DNA of 64,000 nucleotides from JAENVU01 sp963756815 (GCA_963756815.1 CAVWPR010000045.1:106998-170997); one strand, 5' to 3'; counted from the first letter of the stretch, positions 35,675-45,852 are shown. Numbers and translations: made by a program. The notes: generated by a model from the letters alone, not told the origin.

Positions 35675-36349
35675 ATGCCTGACGTCACGTTGACCGCCGA
35701 GCCCCGCACCGAGCACGGCTCCGGCCCCGCCGGACGGCTCCGCCGCACCGGCAAGGTGCCCGCGGTCGTCTACGGCCTGGACGCCGACCCGCAGTCGGTC
35801 ACGGTGGTCGGTCGCGAGCTCGAGCGGATCCTGCACGGTGCCGGTGGCGCCAACACGCTGATCACGCTCCACCTCGGCACCGGCGACGACGCGCTCGCGC
35901 TCGTCCGCCAGATCCAGCGCAACCCGACCCGCGGCGACCTCGTCCACGTCGACTTCGTGCGCGTGCGCCGCGACGTCGCGGTGAGCGCCGAGGTGCCGCT
36001 GCAGACCGAGGGCGAGGCGCCCGGAGTCCGCGAGGGCGGGCTGCTCGAGCAGCTGATCTTCAGCGTCACGGTCGAGGCGATGCCGGGCAACATCCCGAAC
36101 TCCCTCACGATCGACGTCTCGGGCCTCGCGCTCGGCGACCAGCTCCACATCGGCGATCTCGCGGTACCGGCCGGGGTCACCCTCCAGCACGAGGCCGAGG
36201 AGCTCATCGTGCAGGTCACCATCCCGCGCGGCATGGACGAGGGCGAAGAGGGCGAAGGCGAAGAGGGCGAGGGCGAAGCAGGCGAGGGCGGCGAGTCCGC
36301 CGCCGGCGGCGACGCCACGGCCGAGGACTCCGGCGGCGGCGAGGGGTGA
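35675..36349 (+). CDS. rplY: 50S ribosomal protein bL25 (CTC form)
   Basis: A 5S-rRNA-binding ribosomal protein in its long, two-domain CTC form, 224 residues. The first domain has LRRTGKVPAVVYGLD, and HVDFVRVRRD marks the link to the beta domain, with DVSGLALGDQLHIGDL later. The C-terminus is a Glu/Gly-rich acidic tail of about 35 residues (from about residue 188), encoded by near-tandem GAGGGCGAA units. The ATG at 35675 has AAGGA upstream. Confidence 0.93.
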   Translation: MPDVTLTAEPRTEHGSGPAGRLRRTGKVPAVVYGLDADPQSVTVVGRELERILHGAGGANTLITLHLGTGDDALALVRQIQRNPTRGDLVHVDFVRVRRDVAVSAEVPLQTEGEAPGVREGGLLEQLIFSVTVEAMPGNIPNSLTIDVSGLALGDQLHIGDLAVPAGVTLQHEAEELIVQVTIPRGMDEGEEGEGEEGEGEAGEGGESAAGGDATAEDSGGGEG

Positions 36350-36352
36350 TCC

Positions 36353-36943
36353 GTGTTGCGGCGTGAGCGCCGCGGCACCCCCGCAGACCTCCTCGTCGTC
36401 GGACTGGGCAATCCCGGCGCCGAGTACGCCAAGACGCGACACAACGTCGGGGCCGAGGTCGTCGAGCTCCTCGCCCGTCGTCACGGCGCGACGCTCCGCA
36501 AGGGCAAGGAACGCGCCGTCGCGGCCGAGGTCACGATCGCCGGTGCACGCGTGGCGCTCGCCATCCCGCTCACGTTCATGAACGACTCCGGCGAGGCCGT
36601 CCGACTGCTGGCGCGGCGCTACGGCGTCGACCCGGAGCAGATCGTGGTCGTCCAGGACGAGCTCGACCTGCCGGTGGCGGCGTTGAAGCTGAAGGCCGGA
36701 GGCGGCCTCGCCGGCCACAACGGGCTGCGGTCGATCAAGGCGCATCTCCACTCGGACGCGTTCCAGCGCGTGCGCATCGGGGTGAGCAAGCCGGTGAGCA
36801 AGGAGCGCGGCGCCGACCACGTCCTCAACAAGTTCGCCAAGCGCGAGCGCACCGAGGTCGACGTGACCATCGAGCGGGCCGCCGACGCGGTCGAGGCGAT
36901 CGCGCGCGACGGCATGACCGCGGCGATGAACGCCTTCAACTGA
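36353..36943 (+). CDS. pth: Peptidyl-tRNA hydrolase
   Basis: This enzyme recycles peptidyl-tRNAs that drop off the ribosome. The 196-residue product has VVGLGNPGAEYAKTRHNVG with catalytic His30, PLTFMNDSGEAV and LKAGGGLAGHNGLRSI. The GTG at 36353 lies 3 bp after the rplY stop, so the pair forms an operon. It is convergent with add, with a 6-bp gap. Confidence 0.95.
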   Translation: MLRRERRGTPADLLVVGLGNPGAEYAKTRHNVGAEVVELLARRHGATLRKGKERAVAAEVTIAGARVALAIPLTFMNDSGEAVRLLARRYGVDPEQIVVVQDELDLPVAALKLKAGGGLAGHNGLRSIKAHLHSDAFQRVRIGVSKPVSKERGADHVLNKFAKRERTEVDVTIERAADAVEAIARDGMTAAMNAFN

Positions 36944-36949
36944 CCGGGA

Positions 36950-37960
36950 TCAACTCCAGGCGTGCGCGGCGCCGAGGTCGCGCAGGCGCGCGCGGGTCGC
37001 GTCGTCGCAGAGCGCGCCCTGGAGCCCTGCGGCGTACGCGCCCTCGGCGGTCTGTCCCAGCGTCGCGGCCGCGTCGTAGTCCTGGCTCAGGTCGGTCGCG
37101 AACATCGCGGGATCGTCGGTGCTGATCGAGCACGGAACCCCCGCGGCCAGGAGCTCGGGGAGCGGATGCGCGGCCAGTGACTCGACCGCGCCGAGCCGGA
37201 CGTTCGAGACCGGGCACACGTCGCAGACGATGCCCCGGTCGGCGAGCTCGCGGACCAACGCCGGATCCTCGACGGCGCGGATGCCGTGGCGCAGGCGGTC
37301 GGCACCCAGCGCGTCGAGCGCGCCGCGAATCGACGCCGGGCCGGCGACCTCGCCCGCGTGCGGCACGGAGCCGAGACCGGCGTCGGCCGCCAACGTGAAC
37401 GCGTCCGCGTACGGCTCGGGTGGAAACTGCGCCTCGAGCCCGCCGAGCCCGAGCCCCACCACGCCGCGGTCCGCGTACTTCACCGCGTAGCGGGCGGTCT
37501 CGAGCCCCGCCTCGACGGGGAAACCGCGCGGGATGTCGGGTGTGAGGCGCACCACGACGCCGGTCTCCGCCGTCGCCGCCTCGGCGCCGTCGCAAAAGCC
37601 GGTGAACACCTCGTCCCATGACGCGCCGGTCCGCACCCGCTCGGCCGGCGTGAAGATGCCCTCCACGTACACCGCGCCGTGTTCGGCGGCCTCGCGTGCG
37701 TAGTCGACGACGACCTCGCGGAAGTCGGTGGCGGTCCGGATCGCGTGCGTGGTCATGATCCAGAGCTCGATGAAGTGTTCGAAGTCGCGGAACTCGTACA
37801 GGGCGGCGAGCTCCGGCTCGGTGGCGGCCGGCAGGTCGCACGAGTTGCGGCGGGCGATCCGCAGCAGCGACGGTGCGCGCACGGTGCCCTCGAGGTGGAC
37901 GTGCAGCTCGATCTTCGGATCCACGACGGCATCCCTCCCGGTCGGTTCGCCAGTGTTCAC
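36950..37960 (-). CDS. add: Adenosine deaminase
   Basis: A zinc TIM-barrel enzyme of 336 residues, converting adenosine to inosine in purine salvage (adenine deaminase-like variants exist). KIELHVHLEGTV is the first metal site, HAGEVAGPASIRGAL holds the next His/Glu, and SISTDDPAMFATDLSQDY carries the Asp pair. The GTG or ATG near 37960 is the first start in frame. Confidence 0.93.
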   Translation of the reverse strand: MNTGEPTGRDAVVDPKIELHVHLEGTVRAPSLLRIARRNSCDLPAATEPELAALYEFRDFEHFIELWIMTTHAIRTATDFREVVVDYAREAAEHGAVYVEGIFTPAERVRTGASWDEVFTGFCDGAEAATAETGVVVRLTPDIPRGFPVEAGLETARYAVKYADRGVVGLGLGGLEAQFPPEPYADAFTLAADAGLGSVPHAGEVAGPASIRGALDALGADRLRHGIRAVEDPALVRELADRGIVCDVCPVSNVRLGAVESLAAHPLPELLAAGVPCSISTDDPAMFATDLSQDYDAAATLGQTAEGAYAAGLQGALCDDATRARLRDLGAAHAWS

Positions 37961-38158
37961 GAACCGCGACCGGGGTCGTCAGACCCTCACCATCTGGTCG
38001 GCGCGGAGCGCACAGGGTACCGCCCGGGTGGGCCACGAGCGGTCGGTCGCATTTCGTTCGCGGCGCGGCCGGGTGCGCCGGACGCGCCGCGCCGCCGGGA
38101 GCTCGGGAGGTGGCAGACCCGTTCGCCCGGCGTCGTCCGGGTGGGTCAGAGTGTCGTG

Positions 38159-41100
38159 ATGCCCGATCCCGCGCTCGCGGACCTGCCGCGCCTGCTGGTG
38201 ACGGACGCTGCCGTGGCTGCGGTGGCGTCCGGTCGCGCCGACGCCGTGGCCGTGCCCGACGCGGCCCGACCGCTCTTCGCCGCCGCGGTGCACGAGCTCG
38301 CGGGCACCCGGCCGGTGCTGGTCGCGGTGCCGACGGTCGCGGAGGCGGAGCGCATCGCCGGCGACCTCGTGCCGATGCTCGGGCGCGACGACGTCGAGCT
38401 GTTCCCCGCCTGGGAGACGCTGCCGTTCGAGCGGGTGTCGCCGGCACTCGAGACCATGGGTCGGCGGCTCCGGGTCATGTGGCGCCTGCGCGCGGGCGGC
38501 GACGCCGCCCCTGCGGTGGTCGTCGCCCCGGTGCGGGCGCTGGTGCAACGGCTCGGCCCGCACGTCGAGGACAGCGAGCCGGTGCGGCTGCACGTGGGTG
38601 ACGCGATCGACCGGGACGAGCTGGTGGAGCGTCTGGTCGGCATGGGCTACCGGCGCGAGTACCAGGTGGAGGGACGGGGCGAGGTCGCGGTGCGCGGCTC
38701 CATCGTCGACGTCTTCCCCGCGACGGCGGAGCACCCGGTGCGGATCGACCAGTGGGGCGACGAGGTCGAGCGTCTCTCCCAGTTCTCGGTCGGGGACCAG
38801 CGCAGCACGCACGACGTCCGGCACGTCGATGTGTTCCCGTGCCGCGAGCTCCTGCCGACCGCCGAGGTGCGCGCCCGCGCCGAGTCGCTCCTCACCGAGG
38901 CGCCCTGGGGGCGTGCGCAGTGGGAGCGGCTCGCGCAGGGCCAGGTGTTCGACGGCATGGAGTCGTGGCTGCCGTGGCTCACCGCCGAGGAGCACCTCCT
39001 GCCGGACCTGCTGCCCGCCGGCGCCCGGGTGCTCCTCGTCGAGCCGCGGCGGATGCGGGACCGTGCGCAGGACCTGCTCGACGAGGAGGCCGCGCTCGGC
39101 GACACCCTCGCGGGAACCTGGGGCGCCGAGGGCCACGAGTTCCCGCGCCTCTCGCTGCCGTTCGAGCGGCTGCTCGCCCGGACGCACACCGCGACGACGT
39201 CGGTGCTCGCGTCGCCCGACCACCCCGACACGCCGCAGCTCGGTGCGAGCGCCTTCGACCCCGTCGTCGGTGACGTCGAGGCGCTCGCCGACCGCATCCG
39301 TGCGCTCGTCCGCGCCGAGCACCGGGTGGTGCTCGCGGCCGAGGGCGAGGGTTCGGCCCGTCGCCTCGCCGACGTCCTGAGCGGCGAAGGGATCGACGCG
39401 CTCGTCGGCGCGCCGGTCGCGCCGGGCGCGGTCACGGTGGTGGTCGCGCCGCTCGAGCGCGGTGTCATCGTCGCCGGGGCCCACCTCGCGCTCGTCGCCG
39501 AGGCCGACCTCACCGGCCGGCGGCGCGTGCACCGGACCGCGCGCGGCGCCCGGAAGGCCGTCGACTACTACGACGACCTGAAGGCCGGGGACTTCGTCGT
39601 GCACCAGGTGCACGGCGTCGGTCGGTACGAGGGCATGGTCGCCCGGGCGATCGGTGGGGTCGAGCGCGACTACCTGCTCATCGCCTACCGGGGCGGCGAC
39701 AAGCTCTACGTCCCCACCGACCAGGTCGGCACCGTGCGCCGCTACACGGGCGGCGACTCACCGTCGTTGTCGCGCATGGGCGGCGCGGAGTGGCAGAAGA
39801 CCCGCAACAAGGTGCGCGCCGCGGTCGCGGAGATCGCGGCCGAGCTGGTGATCCTGTACCGCAAGCGCCTCGCGACGCCCGGTCACGCCTTCGCGCCCGA
39901 CACGCCGTGGCAGCGCGAGCTCGAGGACGCGTTCCCGTACGAGGAGACCCCCGATCAGCTGCGCGCGATCGAGGAGGTCAAGGAGGACATGCAGTCGACC
40001 GTCCCGATGGACCGCCTCATCTGCGGCGACGTCGGGTTCGGCAAGACCGAGGTCGCGTTGCGGGCCGCGTTCAAGGCCGTGCAGGACGGCAAGCAGGTGG
40101 CGATCCTCGCCCCGACCACCCTGCTCGCGAACCAGCACGGGCAGACCTTCCGCGAGCGCTTCGCCGGCTACCCGGTCCGGGTGGAGGTCATCTCGCGCTT
40201 CCTCACGAGCGCCGAGCAGCACGCCGTGGTGGCCGGGCTGCGGTCGGGCGAGGTCGACGTCGTGGTCGGCACGCACCGCCTGCTCTCCGACGACGTGCAG
40301 TTCAAGGACATGGGCCTGCTCGTCATCGACGAGGAGCAGCGTTTCGGGGTGCAGCACAAGGAGAAGATCAAGCACCTCCGCGAGAACGTCGACGTGCTCA
40401 CGCTCACCGCCACCCCGATCCCGCGGACGCTCGAGATGAGCCTCACCGGCATCCGTGACCTCTCGCTCGTGCAGACGCCGCCGGAGGCACGTCAGCCGAT
40501 CCTCACCTACGTGGGGGAGTACGACGACCGCGCGGTGTCGGAGGCGATCCGACGCGAGCTCCTCCGTGAGGGTCAGGTCTTCTTCGTGCACAACCGGGTG
40601 CAGGACATCGAGCACGTGGCCGAGCAGGTGCGCCATCTGGTCCCCGAGGCGCGCGTCGCGATCGCGCACGGGCAGATGGACGAAGGTCGGCTCGAGCGCG
40701 TGGTGCTCGATTTCGCCGATCGCGAGTACGACGTGCTGGTCTGCACCACGATCGTGGAGAGCGGGCTCGACATGCCCACGGTGAACACGCTCGTCGTGGA
40801 TCGCGCCGACCTGCTCGGACTCGCGCAGCTCTACCAGCTGCGAGGACGGGTCGGACGCCGCGGCCAGCGCGCCTACGCGTACCTGCTGCACCCGCAGGAC
40901 CGCGCGCTCACCGAGGAGGCGTACGAGCGCCTGAAGGCGATCGGCGAGTACACCGACCTCGGCTCCGGCTTCAAGCTCGCCATGCGCGACCTCGAGATCC
41001 GCGGCGCGGGCAACCTGCTCGGCGGCGCGCAGAGCGGTCACATCGCGGCCGTGGGGTTCGACCTCTACTGCGAGCTCGTGACCGAAGCGGTCGGCGAGCT

Positions 41101-41548
41101 GAAGGGCGAGAAGCCGGTCGAGCCGTTCGAGGTGGTGCTCGACCTGCCGATCGACGCCCACCTCCCGCGCGAGTACGTCGCGCGTGACGATGTGCGCATG
41201 GAGGCGTACCGCCGGCTCGCCGCCGTCGTGGATCCGGCCGACGTCGACGACATCCGCGTCGAGTGGCAGGACCGCTACGGACCGATCCCCGAGCCGGCCG
41301 AGGCGCTGCTCAGCGCCGCCCGCCTCCGAGCGGAGTGCGTGCGGGTGCGGGCGACGAGCGTCTCGGTGCAGAAGGGCGTCGCCCGCATCGACGGCCTCGA
41401 CCTGCCCGAGAGTCGCAAGGTCCGGCTGAAGCGCCTCTCCCCGCGCGCGGTGGCCAAGGACGGCGGCGAGCTCGCGATCCCGATCGGCGTGCCGCCGCTC
41501 GAGGTGGCCGACGCGCTCGTGGATCTCCTGCGTCAGCTCGTCGACTGA
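38159..41548 (+). CDS. mfd: Transcription-repair coupling factor
   Basis: Mfd removes RNA polymerase stalled at DNA damage and recruits UvrA. The protein has 1129 residues with an N-terminal UvrB-like region, an RNA-polymerase-binding (CarD-like) domain near 466 (KAGDFVVHQVHGVGRYEG), a Walker A GDVGFGKTEVALRAAF near 621, DEEQ near 724 and a C-terminal TRCF domain. The frame is intact over 3.4 kb, in contrast to many neighbours. The ATG at 38159 or the GTG three bases before it is the start. The 198 bp upstream hold no other gene that I can see. Confidence 0.96.
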   Translation: MPDPALADLPRLLVTDAAVAAVASGRADAVAVPDAARPLFAAAVHELAGTRPVLVAVPTVAEAERIAGDLVPMLGRDDVELFPAWETLPFERVSPALETMGRRLRVMWRLRAGGDAAPAVVVAPVRALVQRLGPHVEDSEPVRLHVGDAIDRDELVERLVGMGYRREYQVEGRGEVAVRGSIVDVFPATAEHPVRIDQWGDEVERLSQFSVGDQRSTHDVRHVDVFPCRELLPTAEVRARAESLLTEAPWGRAQWERLAQGQVFDGMESWLPWLTAEEHLLPDLLPAGARVLLVEPRRMRDRAQDLLDEEAALGDTLAGTWGAEGHEFPRLSLPFERLLARTHTATTSVLASPDHPDTPQLGASAFDPVVGDVEALADRIRALVRAEHRVVLAAEGEGSARRLADVLSGEGIDALVGAPVAPGAVTVVVAPLERGVIVAGAHLALVAEADLTGRRRVHRTARGARKAVDYYDDLKAGDFVVHQVHGVGRYEGMVARAIGGVERDYLLIAYRGGDKLYVPTDQVGTVRRYTGGDSPSLSRMGGAEWQKTRNKVRAAVAEIAAELVILYRKRLATPGHAFAPDTPWQRELEDAFPYEETPDQLRAIEEVKEDMQSTVPMDRLICGDVGFGKTEVALRAAFKAVQDGKQVAILAPTTLLANQHGQTFRERFAGYPVRVEVISRFLTSAEQHAVVAGLRSGEVDVVVGTHRLLSDDVQFKDMGLLVIDEEQRFGVQHKEKIKHLRENVDVLTLTATPIPRTLEMSLTGIRDLSLVQTPPEARQPILTYVGEYDDRAVSEAIRRELLREGQVFFVHNRVQDIEHVAEQVRHLVPEARVAIAHGQMDEGRLERVVLDFADREYDVLVCTTIVESGLDMPTVNTLVVDRADLLGLAQLYQLRGRVGRRGQRAYAYLLHPQDRALTEEAYERLKAIGEYTDLGSGFKLAMRDLEIRGAGNLLGGAQSGHIAAVGFDLYCELVTEAVGELKGEKPVEPFEVVLDLPIDAHLPREYVARDDVRMEAYRRLAAVVDPADVDDIRVEWQDRYGPIPEPAEALLSAARLRAECVRVRATSVSVQKGVARIDGLDLPESRKVRLKRLSPRAVAKDGGELAIPIGVPPLEVADALVDLLRQLVD

Positions 41549-42507
41549 CACATCCCGAGCCGCCCGGACGTTCGGTCGCCAACGCGCACCGCCCGGTACG
41601 TGGACTCCGGCTCCGGGTGTCGACGTGGAGCGGCTCGGCTCAGAGATGTGTGCCGCGGCTTCACCACGGTCCAGGCGACGATCATCGGCATCCCTGCGAA
41701 CGCGCGCTGCGACGCGTCGGGGAACACGAGGTGGCTCGGGAGGAGCGGCACGAACTCCGACCGGAAGCGCGCCTCGTCGAAGCCGCGCACCTCGAGTCCG
41801 GCGCCGACGAATGCGGCGAAGTAGTCGGACAACGCGTGCGTGTGGTTCCGGACGAACGGAAAGTGGCCCATACGCTCGCCCGGGAAGCCGGCGGCACCGC
41901 CGAGCATGGTGGACGTCGGATGGATGTCCGAGATCACCAGCCAGCCGCCGGGCCGCACGACGCGCGCCATCTCCCGCACCGGTGGCTCGACGTCGGTCGC
42001 ATGGCACAGGGCGAGCGACGACGTCACGAGGTCGAACGAAGCGTCCTCGTACGGGAGGTCGTCCCAATCGCCGACGACGAGCTCGGCCTCGGGACAGCGC
42101 GCCCGGGCCCGCTCGACCATCGCCGGAGTGAGGTCGATGCCGCGGGCGTCGTATCCCAGCGCAACGAGGCGCGCCACCTGGCGCCCGGTCCCGCACGCGA
42201 CGTCGAGCGCGCGTCCACGCGGCGCGGCGGCGAGGATCGGGTCGGTGATCGACTCCTCGAGGAGGAGCGCCGGATTGGTCCCGTCGTCGTAGGTCTCGGA
42301 CCAGGTCGTGTAGCCGGCGACGACGTCGTGCTCGTCGAAGTCGAGGTCGATGTCGTAGGGGAACTCGTCGGCGTGCTCGAGCACCTGGCGCATCTCCGCG
42401 GTGCGCTGCATCACCTCGTCGGTGTCGCGGAACAGGTCGCGGGACGCCGCGAGGCCGAGCACCGAGAGCAGGAAATCGCTCGAGCGGAACGCCGGCGGAT
42501 CGTCCAT
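41533..42507 (-). CDS. Class I SAM-dependent methyltransferase
   Basis: A 324-residue protein. About 80 residues precede a Rossmann methyltransferase domain with ALDVACGTGRQVARLVALG (SAM-binding motif I), ARGIDLTPAMVERAR and DASFDLVTSSLALCH. The substrate is unknown. The ATG at 42507 has TATCGT ending six bases upstream (42514-42519), predicting a leaderless message. It is convergent with mfd (16-bp overlap) and divergent from the SurA-like gene. Confidence 0.87.
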   Translation of the reverse strand: MDDPPAFRSSDFLLSVLGLAASRDLFRDTDEVMQRTAEMRQVLEHADEFPYDIDLDFDEHDVVAGYTTWSETYDDGTNPALLLEESITDPILAAAPRGRALDVACGTGRQVARLVALGYDARGIDLTPAMVERARARCPEAELVVGDWDDLPYEDASFDLVTSSLALCHATDVEPPVREMARVVRPGGWLVISDIHPTSTMLGGAAGFPGERMGHFPFVRNHTHALSDYFAAFVGAGLEVRGFDEARFRSEFVPLLPSHLVFPDASQRAFAGMPMIVAWTVVKPRHTSLSRAAPRRHPEPESTYRAVRVGDRTSGRLGMCQSTS

Positions 42508-42580
42508 GAGCGCACGATAAGGCGCGCCCCACCGGCCCGCTCGGGGATTTCCCCCGGCCGCCGGTAGGCTCTCGCCCTTC

Positions 42581-43639
42581 ATGAAGCGGACCGTTTCCTT
42601 CCTCGTCTTCGTCGCGCTCCTCGTCCTGGCGGGTTGCTCCAACAGCGGTGCCGTCGCGGCCACGGTCAACGGCCACGACATCTCCTCCGAGGACGTCGTG
42701 CGCGGCGCGCACGCCTTCGGCCAGTCGGCGCTGTTCCGCCAGCAGCTGTCCCAGCAGGGCGTCGACCTCAGGCCGACGGGCACCGTGCCGACGAGCTTCG
42801 CGGCGCAGTGGCTCGTGTCGTTGGTCCAGACCGAGGCCATCGAGCAGTACGCGGCCAAGAAGCACGTGACCGCCTCCGATCAAGAGGTGGCCCAGGCTCG
42901 CCAGCAGTTCACCGCGCAGGGGTCCCAGAGCGCCGCCGCCTTCGAGCAGCTGCCGAAGTGGTTGCAGAACCAGCTCATCAACACGACCGCGCTCCAGATC
43001 GCGGTGCGGTCGACGTTGAAGCCCTCGGTGAGCGACGCGAAGCTCGCGGCCGCGTACGCGCAGCTGAGCTCCGACTGCGCGAGCAAGCGGCTGATCGGGC
43101 ACATCCTGGTGCCGACGGCCGACGCGGCCCAGCAGGTGGTCGACCGCATCAAGGGCGGCGAGAGCTTCGCCACCGTCGCCGCCGCGGTCTCGACCGACGG
43201 CTCGTCCGCGCAGGGCGGTCTCCTCGGATGCGAGGGCAACGCGCAATGGGCGCAGGTCGACCCGACGTTCCGCGCCGCCGCCGAGGCGGTCCCGGCCGGC
43301 GGCATCTCGGCACCGGTGCAGACGCAGTTCGGGTTCCACGTGATCGAGGCCCTCCCGCTCACGCCCGAGAACGCCCGCCCGCTCGTGCTCGCCTCGCTGC
43401 AGGCCGCGGACCCGCTCGAGCCGGTGATCGGCCGGTTCGTCAAGCAGGCGAAGATCACGGTCAACCCGCGCTTCGGGAAGTTGCAGCGCTCCGGCACGTC
43501 GTTCACGATCGTTCCGCCGACGCCGAAGAAGGTCCGCAGTCTCCCGTCCGCCACGCCGTCGACGACCCGACCCGCGGCCACGGGCGGCACCGGATCGTCG
43601 AGCGGCACGAGCAGCACGACCGCCACGTCCTCGCCGTGA
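42581..43639 (+). CDS. SurA/PrsA-like lipoprotein with parvulin-type peptidyl-prolyl isomerase domain
   Basis: An exported lipoprotein of 352 residues. The lipobox is LAGC (Cys19). A SurA-N-like helical region follows (about 30-165). A rotamase domain comes next (about 170-255: RLIGHILVPTADAAQQVVD, GLLGCEGNAQW, FGFHVIEALPL), with a Thr/Ser-rich tail. It probably helps exported proteins to fold at the membrane. A TAGGCT hexamer lies 10 bp before the ATG. It sits between mfd and mazG, where M. tuberculosis has only mazG and lpqU. Confidence 0.85.
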   Translation: MKRTVSFLVFVALLVLAGCSNSGAVAATVNGHDISSEDVVRGAHAFGQSALFRQQLSQQGVDLRPTGTVPTSFAAQWLVSLVQTEAIEQYAAKKHVTASDQEVAQARQQFTAQGSQSAAAFEQLPKWLQNQLINTTALQIAVRSTLKPSVSDAKLAAAYAQLSSDCASKRLIGHILVPTADAAQQVVDRIKGGESFATVAAAVSTDGSSAQGGLLGCEGNAQWAQVDPTFRAAAEAVPAGGISAPVQTQFGFHVIEALPLTPENARPLVLASLQAADPLEPVIGRFVKQAKITVNPRFGKLQRSGTSFTIVPPTPKKVRSLPSATPSTTRPAATGGTGSSSGTSSTTATSSP

Positions 43640-45121
43640 CGCCGGCGCGGGTCGTCGTCGTCGGGCTCGGCCCGGCGGGCGTCGACCTGATGCTGCCGGT
43701 GGCGCGCGCCGCGTTCGAGCGGATCCCGCACCGCTTCGTCCGGACCCGCCGCCACCCCGCGGCCGCCCAGCTCGAAGACGCGGGCGTGGCCTTCGAGTCG
43801 TTCGACGCTCGCTACGACGCGGCCGAGTCCTTCGCCGACCTCTATCCCGACATCGTCGATCGCCTCGTCACGGCGGCGCGGGCCCACGGCGAGATCGTCT
43901 ACGGCGTGCCCGGCAACCCGGGCGTCGCCGAGCGCACGGTGCCGCTCCTGCGTGCCGCTGCCGGTCGGGATCTCGAGGTTGCGATCGTTCCCGGGCTGTC
44001 GTTCCTCGACCTCGCGTGGGCCCGACTCGGGCGCGATCCGATGGCCGGTGTCCACGTGGTGGACGCCCAGGACTTCACCGTGTCCGCCGCGGGCCGGTCC
44101 GGCCCGATGCTGATCGGCCACGCGACCAGCGTTCTGGCGCTCTCCGAGGTGAAGCTCGCGCTGCTCGACTCGCTGCCGGCGGACACGCCCGTTCTGGTGC
44201 TCTCGCACCTCGGCCTGTCCGACGAGCAGGTGACGGAGGTCGCGCTCGTGGAGCTGGACCGCGTCGTCGAGCCGGATCACCTCACGTCGTTGTTCGTCGA
44301 CGCGGGGCCGCACACGATCGCGGGCGACGTCGCGGAGTTGGTCGCCCTCGCGCGTCGCCTGCGCGGCCCCGGCGGCTGCCCCTGGGACGCGGAGCAGACG
44401 CACCACTCGCTCACGCGGTACCTCCTCGAGGAGGCGTACGAGACCGTCGAGGTGCTCGAGCAGCTCCCGGGATCCGCGCCGGCGGGCGACGTGGATCTCG
44501 ACGTCTACGCGCGGGTGGAGGACGAGCTCGGTGACCTGCTCTTCCAGGTGGTCTTCCACTCGATCCTCGCCACCGAGGCCGGGGTGTTCGACCTGGGCGA
44601 CGTCGCCCGCGGCGTGCACGACAAGCTCGTGCGCCGGCATCCCCACGTCTTCGGTGACGTCGAGGCCGACTCCGCGTCCGCGGTGGTCGCGAACTGGGAG
44701 CAGATCAAGAAGGCGGAGCGGTCGAGCTCGTCCCTCGTCGACTCGATCAGCCCGGGACTGCCGTCGCTCCTGTACGCGCACAAGCTGTACCGGAAGGCGG
44801 CCAGCGTGGGCCTCGAGCCCGATCCGCAGCGGGACGGATTCGACGTGATGCGAGACGCGCTGGCGCGCCTCGCCGTGAGCGACGGTCCCGTGGCGGCGGA
44901 GTCCGCGCTGGGCGAGCTGCTCGCCGGCGCGGTCGTCGCGGCGCGGGCGCGTGGGGTCGACGCCGAGAGCTCGCTCCGAGGGTGGTCGGGACGGTTCCGC
45001 GACCGATTCGTGCGCATGGAGACCCTCGCGAACCGAGCGTGGGCTGGACCTCTCGGCCACCGACGCGGCAGGGTCGGAGCAACTCTGGGAGGACGCAGCC
45101 GACGAAGGGGAAGGGCCATGA
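43636..45121 (+). CDS. mazG: Tetrapyrrole-methylase-like domain fused to MazG pyrophosphohydrolase (frameshift at 3' end)
   Basis: A two-domain protein of about 494 residues with the YabN architecture. The first about 230 residues form a SAM-dependent tetrapyrrole-methylase-like domain (VVVVGLGPAGVDLM, VYGVPGNPGVAE). The second is MazG (RLRGPGGCPWDAEQTHHSL, YLLEEAYETVEVLE, EDELGDLLFQVVFH), which hydrolyses NTPs to NMPs and clears damaged nucleotides. Near 45031 the frame changes by one base; the expected C-terminal end (ERGLDLSATDAAG, then SEQLWEDAADE) leads to a TGA at 45121 that overlaps the next ATG. The GTG at 43636 overlaps the stop of the SurA-like gene. Confidence 0.88.
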
Positions 45122-45852
45122 CGAGCTACGAGATCATGGGACGCACGATCACGGTCCCCGTGGAGATCCGCAGGGCGCGGTCGTGGTTCTCGTCGTTCGC
45201 GGTGCCGGCCGACCGGGTCACCACGATCGTCGGCGCCGCAGGCCTCGCGCCCGCGACGTTGCCGGGCGGTCGGGCGATGCTGTCGCTCGCCTTCGTCCGC
45301 TACGACGACGGTGACCTCGACGCCTACCGGGAGGTAGCGGTCGCGTTCCTCGTCGCCGACCCGGAGCAGCCGAAGCGCAAGGGTGCGTACATCCACCGGC
45401 TGCCGGTCGACCAGGAGTTCACCTGTGCGGCCGGTCGTGACATCTGGGGCTTCCCGAAGTTCGTGACGCCGATCGAGATCACGGAGGGTGCGGCCGCCCC
45501 GAACGAGGGGCTGCGAGCCGACCGCGCCGTCCTGACGGTCGACGGGCGCATGGCGCTCACCATCACGCAGCGCCGCGGGTTCCCGGCACCGATGCGCTCC
45601 ACCGCCGTCGACGCGTTCTCGTTCGGCGACGGCATCCTGCGCCGCACGCGCTGGGAGCTGCGCGGCTCGAAGTCACGGATGCGGCCCGGCGGGTGTCGGG
45701 TCGAGCTCGGCACCGGTGCGATCGCCGACGAGCTCCGCGCGCTGGGCTTGCCCAAGCGCGCCCTCATGAGCGGTTGCGTCGGCGAGGTCGCGATGACGTT
45801 CCAGGCCGCCGAGGTCGTGCACCCCGCTGCGACCGAGGCGACCGGAGCGTGA
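45118..45852 (+). CDS. Acetoacetate decarboxylase-like family protein
   Basis: A 244-residue protein with the blocks MLSLAFVRYDDGDLDAYREV and GRDIWGFPKFVTPIEI, typical of the acetoacetate decarboxylase superfamily. The Schiff-base lysine would be the Lys of GFPK; whether it decarboxylates acetoacetate or another beta-keto acid is open. It starts inside the mazG stop (ATGA) and its own stop overlaps the following gene, so it is part of the mazG operon although functionally unrelated. Confidence 0.8.
   Translation: MTSYEIMGRTITVPVEIRRARSWFSSFAVPADRVTTIVGAAGLAPATLPGGRAMLSLAFVRYDDGDLDAYREVAVAFLVADPEQPKRKGAYIHRLPVDQEFTCAAGRDIWGFPKFVTPIEITEGAAAPNEGLRADRAVLTVDGRMALTITQRRGFPAPMRSTAVDAFSFGDGILRRTRWELRGSKSRMRPGGCRVELGTGAIADELRALGLPKRALMSGCVGEVAMTFQAAEVVHPAATEATGA

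Noticed and set aside
36235..36300. CRISPR-like short repeats
   Set aside because: The repeated GAGGGCGAA units encode the Glu/Gly tail of bL25 and have no spacers; no CRISPR array was found elsewhere.
37961..38158. A possible gene or RNA between add and mfd
   Set aside because: Frames there have no start with a ribosome-binding site and no recognisable protein or structure; I see nothing in this gap.
39758..43339. A 1193-codon open frame on the minus strand opposite mfd, the methyltransferase and the SurA-like gene
   Set aside because: It is Arg/His-rich, spans three real genes and has no domain; it is the usual antisense shadow of GC-rich codons.
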